54,391 nucleotides of DNA from Pseudomonadota bacterium (lineage in GTDB: Bacteria > Desulfobacterota > Desulfobulbia > Desulfobulbales > Desulfocapsaceae). A model generated the notes under the pieces. The model did no database searches. It was not told where the DNA came from and saw nothing but the letters and a program-made list of their open reading frames with translations. This document shows positions 1-9,100 of this stretch, one piece after another. A program made the position numbers and the translations under genes. Every line of letters begins with the position of its first letter. Within the stretch, counting starts at the first letter, position 1. The stretch is from positions 1 through 54,391 of the forward strand of contig JAEYNP010000132.1 in the NCBI GenBank assembly GCA_023412495.1, given 5' to 3'.

Positions 1-184
1 TCAATTTTTTACTCTTTTTGCCCTTCGATTCGAAGATCGGCTGTCCGATTAACCTCTTGCAACGGGCAGCGCGTCCCCTCATCGACAGGACCGCGGCAAA
101 CTACTTGATCGGGAAAGATCAGTCAAGAGGAAGTTGCATGGATATTCTTTTTCTTCCTCGGAGTTTGTGGCGATTTCCGGGCAA

Positions 185-472
185 CTATTCCTCCGCCATC
201 CAAGAAGACAGGGTTTCTATGATCTTTTTGGCCTGCTCGTCGCTCGAGATGTTGAACTTCGATTTGGTTATATACTCGCCCTGGCGTTTCTGATACCTGC
301 GGATAGTGTACATATTCTTGCCGAACATGCCGGTATTCTTGTCCAAATTTTTATAGCGAAACAGTATGGTTGTCCAGGCTCCTTTCGAGAGTACTTCCTT
401 GCCGGTCTCTTTAACGACCTGCACCCCATCCTCTTCATAATTGACGGTAAGATCTTCTATCGTTGCACTCAT
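185..472 (-). CDS. small conserved-looking protein of unknown function
   Basis: A 95-residue soluble protein with no signal peptide, membrane segment or cysteine. The sequence is rich in Lys, Glu and Tyr; a central patch KGAWTTILFRY and a C-terminal helix ending in SSWMAEE are its most distinctive parts. From memory it resembles a small protein seen in several sulfate- and metal-reducing lineages, but I cannot name a family and assign no function. It is transcribed toward the left edge, downstream of clpB on the same strand with a gap of about 165 bp. The 184 bases to its left contain no convincing gene or terminator. Confidence 0.6.
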   Translation of the reverse strand: MSATIEDLTVNYEEDGVQVVKETGKEVLSKGAWTTILFRYKNLDKNTGMFGKNMYTIRRYQKRQGEYITKSKFNISSDEQAKKIIETLSSWMAEE

Positions 473-637
473 TTTTGTGCCTGTATAGTCGAAGGTTTCT
501 TGTAACTCCTCAACCCGGGTGGTGATTATGCCATTTTGCCGGGCTCGGCCTTTAGAGATTTTCGACTATGTAATGCAAGCTGATAAATATGTAAAGAAGG
601 TTTCCTGTGCTGCGGTTGGATTTGCAGCACAGGATTG

Positions 638-3241
638 TTATTGATCGTTCTGTATGGAGAAATCCAGGCCCCTTCCGGAACTCTCCACGACGATGTGGTC
701 TCCGTCGCGAATTTCCCCCTCCAGCAATCTGAGGGCCAGTGAGTCCTCGAGATGTTTCTGTATAGTCCTCTTTAAAGGCCTTGCGCCGAATGAAGGATTG
801 TACCCGTTCTCGAGGAGAAACTGCTTGGCGCTCTCACGGATATGCAGCACGATATTCTTTTCTTTAAGTCTTTTCATCAGTCTACCGAGTTGGATATCGA
901 TGATTCTCAACAGGTCCTCCCGATCGAGGCGCTCGAAGATAATCGCTTCATCGATCCTGTTCAAGAACTCCGGCTTGAACTGGTGGTGGAGTAACTCAAT
1001 TATTTGTGAGTAGATGTTTTGTTTCTCCTCCTCATTCTCTGATAGGTTCATGATCAATTGACTACCGAGATTGGAAGTCATGATGAGAATCGAATTCTTG
1101 AAATCCACGGTTCTCCCTTTGCCGTCGGTCATCCGGCCGTCATCAAGCACCTGCAGCAGGACATTGAAAACATCGGGGTGCGCCTTCTCGATTTCATCGA
1201 GGAGAATCACAGAATATGGCCGGCGGCGTACCGATTCGGTGAGATACCCTCCTTCGTCGTAGCCGACATACCCCGGAGGTGCCCCGATGAGTCGGGCCAC
1301 TGAATGCTTCTCCATGAATTCCGACATATCGATGCGGATCATTGCCTGTTCGTCGTCAAAGAGAAAATCGGCGAGGGTGCGGGCCAGTTCCGTCTTGCCT
1401 ACTCCGGTCGGGCCGAGGAAGATGAAGGATGCCAGCGGCCGGTTCGGATCCTGCAGCCCGGCTCTCGCCCTGCGGACCGCATTCGCCACCGCATGGATCG
1501 CCTGTTCCTGGCCCACCACCCTTTTGGCGAGAAACGACTCCGCCTTGACAAGTTTGTCCCGCTCTCCTTCGAGCAGACGGTCGACAGGGATACCGGTCCA
1601 TTTGGCGACAACTGCCGCTACATCCTGGGCGTCTACCTCTTCTTTCAACATCATCTGTTGCGCCTGGATCTCCTGAAGCCTGGCATTGGCTTCCGATAAT
1701 TCCTTCTCGAGTTGAATCCTGCGGCCGTATCGTATTTCCGCAACCCGGCTGAGGTCTCCGGCCCTCTCTGCCTTCTGTTCTTCCATTTGTGCTTCGTCGA
1801 GTTTGCCCTTGATATCTCTGATGCGCTGAATCATGTCGCGCTCCATGGCCCATTGCGCCTTCATCGATTGCAGGTGTTCCTTGTGGTCGGCGAGTTTGGT
1901 CTTCACTTCATCCAGGCGCGCTTTGGACACGATGTCCTTTTCTTTTTTGAGCGCTTCCTGTTCAATTTCGAGTTTGATGATCTGCCTTTCCAACTCGTCA
2001 ATCTCGGTGGGCATGGAATCTATTTCAATTCGCAGCATGGATGCCGCTTCGTCGATGAGATCGATTGCCTTGTCCGGCAGAAAGCGATCTGTGATATATC
2101 GGTTGGAAAGGGTTACAGCGGCGACGGTGGCATTGTCCTGGATCCGCACACCATGGTGGATCTCGTACTTTTCCTTAATCCCCCTGAGGATGGCGATAGT
2201 ATCTTCCACCGACGGTTCCTGGACCAGCACCGGCTGGAATCGCCGTTCCAGGGCGGCGTCTTTCTCTATGTGCTTGCGGTATTCGTCGATAGTGGTAGCG
2301 CCGACGCAATGCAGTTCTCCCCTGGCCAGGGCGGGCTTCAGCATGTTGGAGGCATCCATCGAACCCTCTGCTGCCCCGGCCCCTACCAGGGTGTGGATTT
2401 CATCGATGAAGAGTACGATCTCTCCCGCTTTCTCCTGGATCTCCTTGAGTACCGCTTTTAGGCGATCTTCGAATTCCCCTCGGTATTTGGCGCCTGCGAC
2501 CAGCGCTCCGAGGTCCAGGGTAATGACCTGCTTGTTTTCGAGGGTCGCCGGGACATCGCCATTGACGATGCGTTGCGCCAAACCTTCCACTATGGCGGTT
2601 TTGCCGACCCCGGGCTCGCCGATCAGTATCGGGTTGTTCTTGGTCCTTCTGGAAAGGACCTGGATTATTCTACGTACTTCTTCGTCGCGGCCAATGACCG
2701 GATCTATCTTTCCCTGTCTTGCCAGTTGCGTCAGGTTTCTGCCGTATTTCTCCAGGGCCTGGTATTTTTCCTCAGGATAAGGATCTGTCACACGGTGGCT
2801 GCCCCGCAGTGCAGAGAGCGCCTGGAGGAAATTATTTTCCTGAATGCCTCGGCTATTGAGGGCCTTGCAGGTATCGATATCGGTGTTCTTGAGGATCGTT
2901 AGAAAAAGATGCTCCTGGCTGACGTATTCGTCTTGCATCTGCTTTGCTGTGGCAAAAGACTCATCGAGCACCTTTTTTAAATTTCTAGATGCATAGCTCT
3001 GGCCTACCCCTTGGCCCGATACTCTTGGAGTCTTCTCAAGGAGACGGTTGAGGTCCATCAATACGAGTGATGGGTCGATCCCCATTTTTTTCAGGACAGG
3101 AACGACGATGCCCTCCGGTTGGGTCAGTATTGCCTTCGCCAGGTGAGCAACCTGGATTTCCTGCTGGTCGTGGTCTTGGGCAAGCCGCTGGGCAGTTTGT
3201 ATGGCTTCCTGTGATTTCAGGGTGAATTTGTCGTATTGCAT
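638..3241 (-). CDS. clpB: ATP-dependent disaggregase ClpB
   Basis: Hsp100 chaperone that, with DnaK, pulls polypeptides out of cytoplasmic aggregates. At 867 residues it has full family length. The order is an N-terminal Clp repeat domain (about 1-150), AAA1 with Walker A GEPGVGKT at 208-215, a long coiled-coil middle domain (about 410-530, the mark of ClpB rather than ClpA or ClpC), and AAA2 with Walker [10 protein letters not shown] near 608 followed by LLDEIEKAH. The ATG start opens with [13 protein letters not shown], the standard ClpB start. A TTGACA/TATTCT promoter lies about 60 bp upstream. No frame damage is seen. Confidence 0.97.
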   Translation of the reverse strand: MQYDKFTLKSQEAIQTAQRLAQDHDQQEIQVAHLAKAILTQPEGIVVPVLKKMGIDPSLVLMDLNRLLEKTPRVSGQGVGQSYASRNLKKVLDESFATAKQMQDEYVSQEHLFLTILKNTDIDTCKALNSRGIQENNFLQALSALRGSHRVTDPYPEEKYQALEKYGRNLTQLARQGKIDPVIGRDEEVRRIIQVLSRRTKNNPILIGEPGVGKTAIVEGLAQRIVNGDVPATLENKQVITLDLGALVAGAKYRGEFEDRLKAVLKEIQEKAGEIVLFIDEIHTLVGAGAAEGSMDASNMLKPALARGELHCVGATTIDEYRKHIEKDAALERRFQPVLVQEPSVEDTIAILRGIKEKYEIHHGVRIQDNATVAAVTLSNRYITDRFLPDKAIDLIDEAASMLRIEIDSMPTEIDELERQIIKLEIEQEALKKEKDIVSKARLDEVKTKLADHKEHLQSMKAQWAMERDMIQRIRDIKGKLDEAQMEEQKAERAGDLSRVAEIRYGRRIQLEKELSEANARLQEIQAQQMMLKEEVDAQDVAAVVAKWTGIPVDRLLEGERDKLVKAESFLAKRVVGQEQAIHAVANAVRRARAGLQDPNRPLASFIFLGPTGVGKTELARTLADFLFDDEQAMIRIDMSEFMEKHSVARLIGAPPGYVGYDEGGYLTESVRRRPYSVILLDEIEKAHPDVFNVLLQVLDDGRMTDGKGRTVDFKNSILIMTSNLGSQLIMNLSENEEEKQNIYSQIIELLHHQFKPEFLNRIDEAIIFERLDREDLLRIIDIQLGRLMKRLKEKNIVLHIRESAKQFLLENGYNPSFGARPLKRTIQKHLEDSLALRLLEGEIRDGDHIVVESSGRGLDFSIQNDQ

Positions 3242-3301
3242 CGATTAACCTCGCTTTTCTCTTTTCTCCGGGTATTCTGTTGGAGTTACAATTACGCAAA
3301 G

Positions 3302-3330
3302 AGAATAAGAATCGCACCCTGGTGTGTCAA
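3302..3330 (-). promoter_or_regulatory. sigma70-type promoter of clpB with a palindrome on the -35 box
   Basis: Read on the minus strand, TTGACA (3330-3325) and TATTCT (3307-3302) are separated by exactly 17 bases, about 60 bp upstream of the clpB ATG. The -35 box is one arm of a perfect inverted repeat TGTCAA-GTTT-TTGACA (3325-3340), so a repressor could sit there. I see no CIRCE element and no clear sigma32 consensus. Promoter strength and regulation are inferred. Confidence 0.55.
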
Positions 3331-3499
3331 GTTTTTGACATACGCATTTCGACAAAAAGCACCCCATCGAAAGCTCTTTCATTTGCTGAGCGGGATCCCG
3401 CAATCGCTGGTCATGCCGTTAGACTTGGAAGGAGGCGTTAAAGGGACCTGCCACCTCCGATTAAAGTGAACACTTCCTCAAATTGGCAGGCTTTATGGC

Positions 3500-3533
3500 A
3501 AAAAAAATACCGAAGGCTAGCCCTCGGTATTTT
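3500..3533 (-). terminator. Rho-independent terminator of the HesB selenoprotein gene
   Basis: Inverted repeat with arms ATACCGA (3508-3514) and TCGGTAT (3524-3530). On the minus strand it is followed by a run of eight T. It lies about 100 bp past the stop codon of the minus-strand hesB-like gene and before the clpB promoter, so it separates the two transcripts. Confidence 0.75.
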
Positions 3534-3636
3534 ATGAGCCTAAATGAGAAACGAACCCAAGAGGCTCGTCCTCAAATTTTCAACATTCAGCAGATTGAGC
3601 CGACGAACGGCCTTTTTCGAATCGGTCGCGGGGAAA

Positions 3637-3978
3637 TCAACCGCAACTGCCTGAACCGCAGGAACCGGAACTACACCCTCCACCCGAGCTGATCGGTTTC
3701 TGGGAGGTTATCCCGAAGCCGGAACGCGGCCCCGCATCAATATAATCGACGGTGATACCGCCGCAGGTATTCAAGAGGCTCTCTTCAACCAGGAATTTCA
3801 GTGTATCGTTCTCAAAAACCTTGTCGTTTACTTTTGGCTCATCCAGAGCCAATCCCAGTGAGGGTCCTGCTCAGCCGCCCTGCATAAGGGCAACACGCAG
3901 GGCGGAATCGATATTGTTTGCCTGCATGTATTCTTTCAACTTTGCAACAGCCAAGTCTGTTACATTCAATTCGGACAT
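3637..3978 (-). CDS. HesB/IscA-like selenoprotein with UGA read as selenocysteine
   Basis: A 113-residue A-type iron-sulfur carrier-like protein read through an in-frame TGA at 3873-3871. Upstream of the TGA the frame gives MSELNVTDLAVAKLKEYMQA and ends in MQGG. Downstream it continues AGPSLGLALDEPKV. The TGA thus falls at residue 36, where IscA/HesB proteins carry their first cluster-ligand Cys (GGC-SGF motif). The C-terminus is Cys-rich (GGGCSSGSCGSGSCG). Start: ATG at 3978 with GGAGG about 8 bases upstream. A hairpin with GG in its loop sits 20 bases past the TGA. HesB-like selenoproteins are a known family in deltaproteobacterial lineages. A simple nonsense mutation is the alternative, but the flawless homology on both sides argues against it. 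The exact client or function is unknown. Confidence 0.88.
3836..3850 (-). promoter_or_regulatory. candidate bacterial SECIS hairpin of the HesB selenoprotein
   Basis: On the coding (minus) strand GGCTC-TGGAT-GAGCC forms a perfect 5-bp stem with a 5-base loop, beginning 20 bases after the TGA. The apical loop starts about 25 bases after the TGA and carries GG at its second and third positions. Bacterial SECIS elements are known to lie within roughly 15-40 bases of the UGA and to need a guanine at the start of the apical loop, which fits. It lies inside the reading frame (residues GLALDEP region), as expected for a bSECIS. Confidence 0.65.
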
Positions 3979-4307
3979 GAAAAGCCTCCATCAAATTTTT
4001 TTCTTTATCCTCTCCAGCTTCGGCAAGCTCCGCTTGACCGACCACTGTATTCGCCTTAACCATAAGGGTGAGGATGGGAATAGTCAATCGAGTTGCAACC
4101 AAAATAGTAGATGCCGAAAAAAGGATCAAGTATTTCCTTGAATATAGACGAGAATAGCTTAGAAAGTTGATGCAGGCCACAATTCTATTGGATAGTGGCC
4201 CCAAATTTTGATTATATTTCAAGAATACGGATCGGTGGCAGGCATGCAGTGCCGGCCTGTTTTTGATTCAATGAAAAGATAACGTCATAATTAAAGGCTG
4301 ATTGACG
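3979..4307. other. divergent intergenic region between hesB-like gene and pfkA
   Basis: About 330 bases with no convincing ORF. It must hold the promoters of both flanking divergent genes. A candidate for the minus-strand gene is TTGACT/TATGGT with a 17-base spacer (4087-4059). On the plus side an AT-rich stretch before pfkA contains no clean consensus. A small inverted repeat GGCCAC...GTGGCC lies near 4175-4200. Confidence 0.4.
4059..4087 (-). promoter_or_regulatory. possible promoter of the HesB selenoprotein gene
   Basis: Minus-strand TTGACT (4087-4082), 17-base spacer, TATGGT (4064-4059), about 80 bases upstream of the ATG. Five of six -35 bases match the consensus; the -10 match is moderate. 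Confidence 0.35.
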
Positions 4308-5411
4308 ATGAAGAAGATAGTTCTGTCGACCGGTGGTGGCGATGCCCCCGGTCTCAATGCCGTCATATATTCCGTGGTTCACATAGGTTACCGAAAAGGT
4401 TGGGAAGTGTATGGGAGCAGGAATGGCTATGGCGGTTTCCTCGATATCGATGAGATGGTTCGCCTTTACCCGAGGGATGTTGAGGGTATCTACTCCACCG
4501 GCGGAACGATCCTCGGTTCGACCAATAAGGGTAATCCCTTTGCAAGACCGGTGGAAAATCTGGCGGGTGAGATCCAAATAGTCGACGTTTCAGATAAGAT
4601 ACTTAGAAATTTCAATAGGATGGGTTTTGATTGCCATATTGCCATCGGTGGTGACGGGAGTCTCGATATCGCCCATAAATTCGCCCTCAAGGGAATGCCG
4701 GTGATCGGGGTGCCGAAAACCATCGACAACGATCTGGAGGAAACCGACCGCACCTTCGGCTTCGATACTGCGGTGTCTACCGCGACCGAGGCCCTCGACA
4801 AGCTTCACTCCACGGCAAAGTCTCACAACCGGGTCATGGTGGTCGAAGTAATGGGCCGTGACTCCGGGTGGATTGCTCTGTATTCCGGTATATCCGGCGG
4901 GGCGGATGTGATTCTCATTCCCGAAATTCCCTTCGACATGGAATATGTATGCGAGAAGATATCCGATAACGAGCTGCACGATAAGCATTATTCCATTGTT
5001 GTGGTTGCCGAAGGCGCTGTAACCAAGGACGGGATGAGCTTCAACAAGGGAATGGGGGAAATCGGACGCTCCGAAGTGATTCTTGGCGGGGTCGGAGAAT
5101 GGGTTGCCTCGGAAATACGTAAAAGAACGGAAAAGGATACGAGATCCCTCGTGCTGGGGCATCTCCAGCGGGGCGGATCTCCGACCACTTTCGACCGCCT
5201 GCTCGCCTTACGCTTTGGTGCCGCCGCCGTGCGATTTGTCGAGGACCGGATCTTCGACCATATGGTGGCTCTGAAAAATTCGATAATGGTCCCAGTGCCC
5301 ATTGCCGATGCCATCAAACGCCGCAAGAAAGTCGATGCCGGCAGCGATAAGATCAGAACGGCCCGTGACATTGGCATCTGCCTAGGCGATCGGGAACCGG
5401 GGGTCGAATAG
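4308..5411 (+). CDS. pfkA: 6-phosphofructokinase, probably ATP-dependent
   Basis: Phosphorylates fructose 6-phosphate to fructose 1,6-bisphosphate in the cytoplasm. The 367-residue protein opens MKKIVLSTGGGDAPGLNA, the PFK nucleotide loop. GGDGS at 114-118 has Gly where PPi-dependent enzymes have Asp, and PKTIDND at 136-142 carries Lys where E. coli PfkA has Gly. The Gly/Lys pair is known from ATP-using group III enzymes, so ATP use is predicted but PPi use is not excluded. I chose ATG 4308 over the in-frame TTG at 4302 because AAAGG at about 4294 is well spaced only for the former. The stop codon is immediately followed by the ATG of the glycosylase gene, so the two are probably cotranscribed. 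Confidence 0.92.
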   Translation: MKKIVLSTGGGDAPGLNAVIYSVVHIGYRKGWEVYGSRNGYGGFLDIDEMVRLYPRDVEGIYSTGGTILGSTNKGNPFARPVENLAGEIQIVDVSDKILRNFNRMGFDCHIAIGGDGSLDIAHKFALKGMPVIGVPKTIDNDLEETDRTFGFDTAVSTATEALDKLHSTAKSHNRVMVVEVMGRDSGWIALYSGISGGADVILIPEIPFDMEYVCEKISDNELHDKHYSIVVVAEGAVTKDGMSFNKGMGEIGRSEVILGGVGEWVASEIRKRTEKDTRSLVLGHLQRGGSPTTFDRLLALRFGAAAVRFVEDRIFDHMVALKNSIMVPVPIADAIKRRKKVDAGSDKIRTARDIGICLGDREPGVE

Positions 5412-6083
5412 ATGTCGCGCGGACAGGCGAGCAAGCTGAAGATCGGCAAATTCCAGGAAGCCTATCTCCTCCTCTACAAGCATTTCGGGCCACAGGGCTG
5501 GTGGCCGAGCGAGACTCCCTTTGAAACCATGGTAGGAGCGGTCTTGGCCCAGAACACCAGCTGGCTGAATGTCACCAAGGCTATAGAAAACCTCAAAAAT
5601 AACGGCCTTATGACCTATGAGACCTTGTCTATCTGCAATGCTGAGGAAATCGCCCGGCACATAAAGTCGGCCGGCTATTATAATCTCAAGGCCCGGCGAC
5701 TCCGGAATCTGCTGGACATGATACAGGAACACTATGACGACCGCCTGGATTCATTCATTAACGATGAACTCGAGGTTGCCCGGGAGAGGTTGCTGAGTGT
5801 GAAGGGGATCGGGCCGGAAACGGCGGATTCGATTCTGTTGTATGCTTGCGGACATCCGATTTTCGTCGTCGACATGTATACCCACAGGGTGTTCCACCGC
5901 CACAGCCTGGTCGATGAGGAGACCGATTATCATTCAATACAGGCCCTGTTCATGGACCATTTGCCTCACGACCCGGTGCTCTTCAACGAATTTCATGCCT
6001 TGGTGGTGCGAGTCGCCTCAGCCTACTGCAAAAAGACGAAACCCCAGTGCGAGGCATGCCCGCTCCGGGGTTTCAATCAATAG
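5412..6083 (+). CDS. endonuclease III-like HhH-GPD DNA glycosylase
   Basis: Base-excision-repair glycosylase of the endonuclease III superfamily, 223 residues. The helix-hairpin-helix LLSVKGIGPETADSI lies at 127-141 and the catalytic Asp of FVVDMYTHR is D154. EndoIII has a Lys in the GVGRKTA motif for its lyase step; here the position is Pro-Glu, so a monofunctional glycosylase, like the 3-methyladenine MagIII type, is more likely than a bifunctional Nth. The C-terminal cluster motif has C206, C213 and C216 with EndoIII spacing, but residue 222, the fourth ligand position, is Asn and the protein ends one residue later. It directly abuts pfkA (TAG-ATG). Substrate unknown. Confidence 0.8.
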   Translation: MSRGQASKLKIGKFQEAYLLLYKHFGPQGWWPSETPFETMVGAVLAQNTSWLNVTKAIENLKNNGLMTYETLSICNAEEIARHIKSAGYYNLKARRLRNLLDMIQEHYDDRLDSFINDELEVARERLLSVKGIGPETADSILLYACGHPIFVVDMYTHRVFHRHSLVDEETDYHSIQALFMDHLPHDPVLFNEFHALVVRVASAYCKKTKPQCEACPLRGFNQ

Positions 6084-6162
6084 CAGTGAATGAGGAATTG
6101 GTGGACATCCCCTATTGCGCCGTCTTTTGTCCTGCTCTTCCGGTACTTGGTCGGCAGATCTC

Positions 6163-9100
6163 TCAGGTCATTGTCCTGACGATCTTGTCGATAAAACTGT
6201 CGGCTTCCTCTTCAGTATACAGGGCCTGAATCAGCGCTTTCCTGTATCGAGTCAATATTTCCCGGGCCTTCAGGTAATTATTGTTCATATAATGGAGCCG
6301 GTAGAGGAGGATGTTCAGGCTCTCTTCAAGGCTGTTGATTTCGAGAATACGTTCGAGTACCGTTATCGCTTCCTTGCATCTGCCGGATTCCATGAGATTC
6401 TGAGCCCAGGTCGAACCGATTTCGACCAGGAGGTCGCTCAGTTTGTCGTTGAAGGTCAGTATCTGTTCACTGTGAAAGGTATCTTCCGGCATTGCTCCCC
6501 TCCAGCAGGAGAGCGCGGTCTGGAAGGCGCTGTAGGATTGCCACCAGTCCCCGTTCTTGCAGCGCGCAAGACCGATCCTTGCATTTTCATGAAACTTCAA
6601 GGCATCGATTTCACAGTTAGTCAGGCAAAGAATTCCTTTTTGCAAATAAAGGTAATCCTTGATCGAGGCCGGCAAGTGCGGGGCTAAAAGCTTTCTCAGC
6701 CGGGCCAGCAGGGTGTCGAAACTCTTCCTGGCATTTTCCGGAGATCTGTCGGGCCACAATTCCAGCTGAACTTTTTCCTGAGAAATGCGCTGCCCTTTGG
6801 CGGTAATGACCAACCCCAGCATCTCTCTCTGGAAGGATGTTAGGTCACCGGCATAAAAGAGCGTCTTGCCGGCGAGACTTACCCCGAAACGATCCATCAG
6901 CGAGAACTTCAGGAGAGGAACAGGGTCTCCTTTATCCGAAAATCCGAGATGTAAATTATCTTTGGCAAGGGCCTGAGCAAAGTCTTTTTCAATCTCCCTT
7001 TTGACCGCGAGCGTCAAAAGCTTTGTCATCATCACCGGCTCCCAACTCCAGAAGTGGGTAAATCCGTTGACCTTCATCATTGCAAGACCGGTGGCGAGAT
7101 CATCGACGGCCGCATCCGCCCCCGACGCTTCGTATCTGCAGTGACAGATGTTGAGCAGGGCACAGATGATAAGGTAGGTGGACGGCAAGGTTTGGGCCAT
7201 TTCCAGACCTCTTTCCAGGGACTGTATTGCCTGTTGGTATTTTTTGACCCGTGTATAGACTGCCCCAGCCAGGATTAAGTGAAAGGCGAGGTAAAAGACG
7301 CCGCCGGCGTTGCCGCGCAGGCTCCTGGATTCCGTGATCTTCTCGAGCGCTTTATAATCGTTGCCGGTCAGGGCAAGACCGAAGGCCTGCCATTGCAGGA
7401 TCTGGCTGTGCATATGATCATTGCCGGCGGTCAAGGTTTTCCCCAGAGCGCTCTCCAGCAATTCGAGGGCCCGGTGTGGATTTCCGAGAGAAAAATTGTT
7501 GCTCGCGCTCCAGATAAAGAGATAGGGGGCGGCAACGGTCTGGTTGACCACGGTCTGGTCGATCGATTCCTGCAGGGCCTGCTTTTGGATCTTGAAATTC
7601 TGGTGATCGCCGACCATGGAGAGATAGCAGAGATCCTTCAGCCGGAGGGTCAGACGATTCGATTCGCTGACGAGAGGGTCGTTGAAGAGCGAAAAGCATA
7701 TCTCGGCCTCCCGTAAAAATTTCGTGAGGTTGCCACTTAACAGCTCGATATATGCCTGGATGAATTTGGTCGAGGCAATCAGGTTGCGAATATTGTGCCG
7801 GGAGGCGAGCAGACTGGCTTTCTCAATATAAAACCGTGCCTTGTCCATTTCGCCGTTAAAAAAGCAATATCCGGCCGCCAGGTTTCGAGCGGCCATGACA
7901 ATTATCGGCATCGGCAGGGAATCTTTGTTCTTTTCGAGGAGTTCCCTCGTTCTGGGCAATATCTCCGATCCCCTGTTGTACTGGCCGGAGATGACGAAAT
8001 GGTAATAGATGATCTGGGAGAGGGCGATCAGTTCTCCGGCTTCCTCGCCTGTTTTGACAAACTGGTCTCTAACCCTGGTGAAATAGGAGAGGGTGGTTTG
8101 CGGGGCGATATCCACCTGCAGCAATCCGACCAGCAACGTCAGCCAGTTGTGTTGATAGAGGATCCTTTCGGGAAGAGATTTCAGCAGGGTGAGGATGGTT
8201 ATTGTCCGGTTTTTGGCAAGAAGGTTGATCCCCTGGTCTTTGAGGATCTTCTCCAGCATCTCGAAATCGCCGGCGTTTTTGTAGCAGGTGAGGGCTTTCT
8301 CGATAAGGTTGCGGTTCAAGTAATATTTTGCCTCCCGGCGGAAAATCTCGGCGATATCATCCGGCGCAAATTGGTTCCGGGCGCGCTGCTGGAGAAACTC
8401 CTGGAAAAAATGGTGCAGGCGGAAAACCTGCCTCCGGTCGTCGAGGCCGTAGAGAAAATAATTTTCCCTGGTCATCGCCGCGAGAATCTCGTCAATTTTT
8501 TCGACCTCGGCAATTTCGGCGGCCAAGTCGGCAGGAATTTCCTGAAGGAATGAGAGTTTCAGGAACGAACTGTGGAACTTTTCAGGAATGGCGTAGAAAA
8601 TCTCGTCCTCAAAATAATCGAGCATATGACCGGTCTGCGGCAAAGAGGAGAGAACTGTTGTTGAATCGTCCAGCCAATATCGGCTGCGACCGGAAATGGG
8701 GTGACTGGCGAGAATGATCCCCATGATCCAGCCGCTGGTGATCCTATGAATTCGTATCGCTTCCTTCCTGCTGATTTCCTGCTTCAGCACGGTATTGTAC
8801 AGAGTCTCGATCTCCAGGTCGTTAAGCGCCAGATCGTTGGTGTTGAGGTAGCTGACGCCGACACCGTTGCGAATGGTCTTGCCTTTTATTTCAAGGGGGT
8901 GTCGGGACATGAAGATGAAATGCACCTGCGGTGGCGAGGCGTCGATCAGATGCTCCAGCAGTTTCGTGGTCAGGGTGCCGAATTCGACGAGGTGAATATC
9001 ATCGAAAACCAGATACAGATCCTTTTTCTTGAGATGATTTTCGAGGTCGCGGAGCAGAATGTCGGCGCAGCGTGTCAGGTCGAGAGGCCCGACGCTGCCT

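Noticed and set aside
134..505. A 123-residue plus-strand ORF near the left edge
   Set aside because: It is antisense to the 95-residue minus-strand gene, whose codon pattern and composition look real.
3637..3852. A 71-residue ORF starting MALDEPKVND as a complete gene
   Set aside because: It lacks a ribosome site and is only the downstream half of the HesB-like frame; the upstream half is in frame across TGA 3871-3873, so the whole is treated as one recoded gene.
3839..4222. A 127-residue minus-strand ORF opposite the pfkA leader
   Set aside because: It runs in another frame through the hesB start, and its composition is chance-like.
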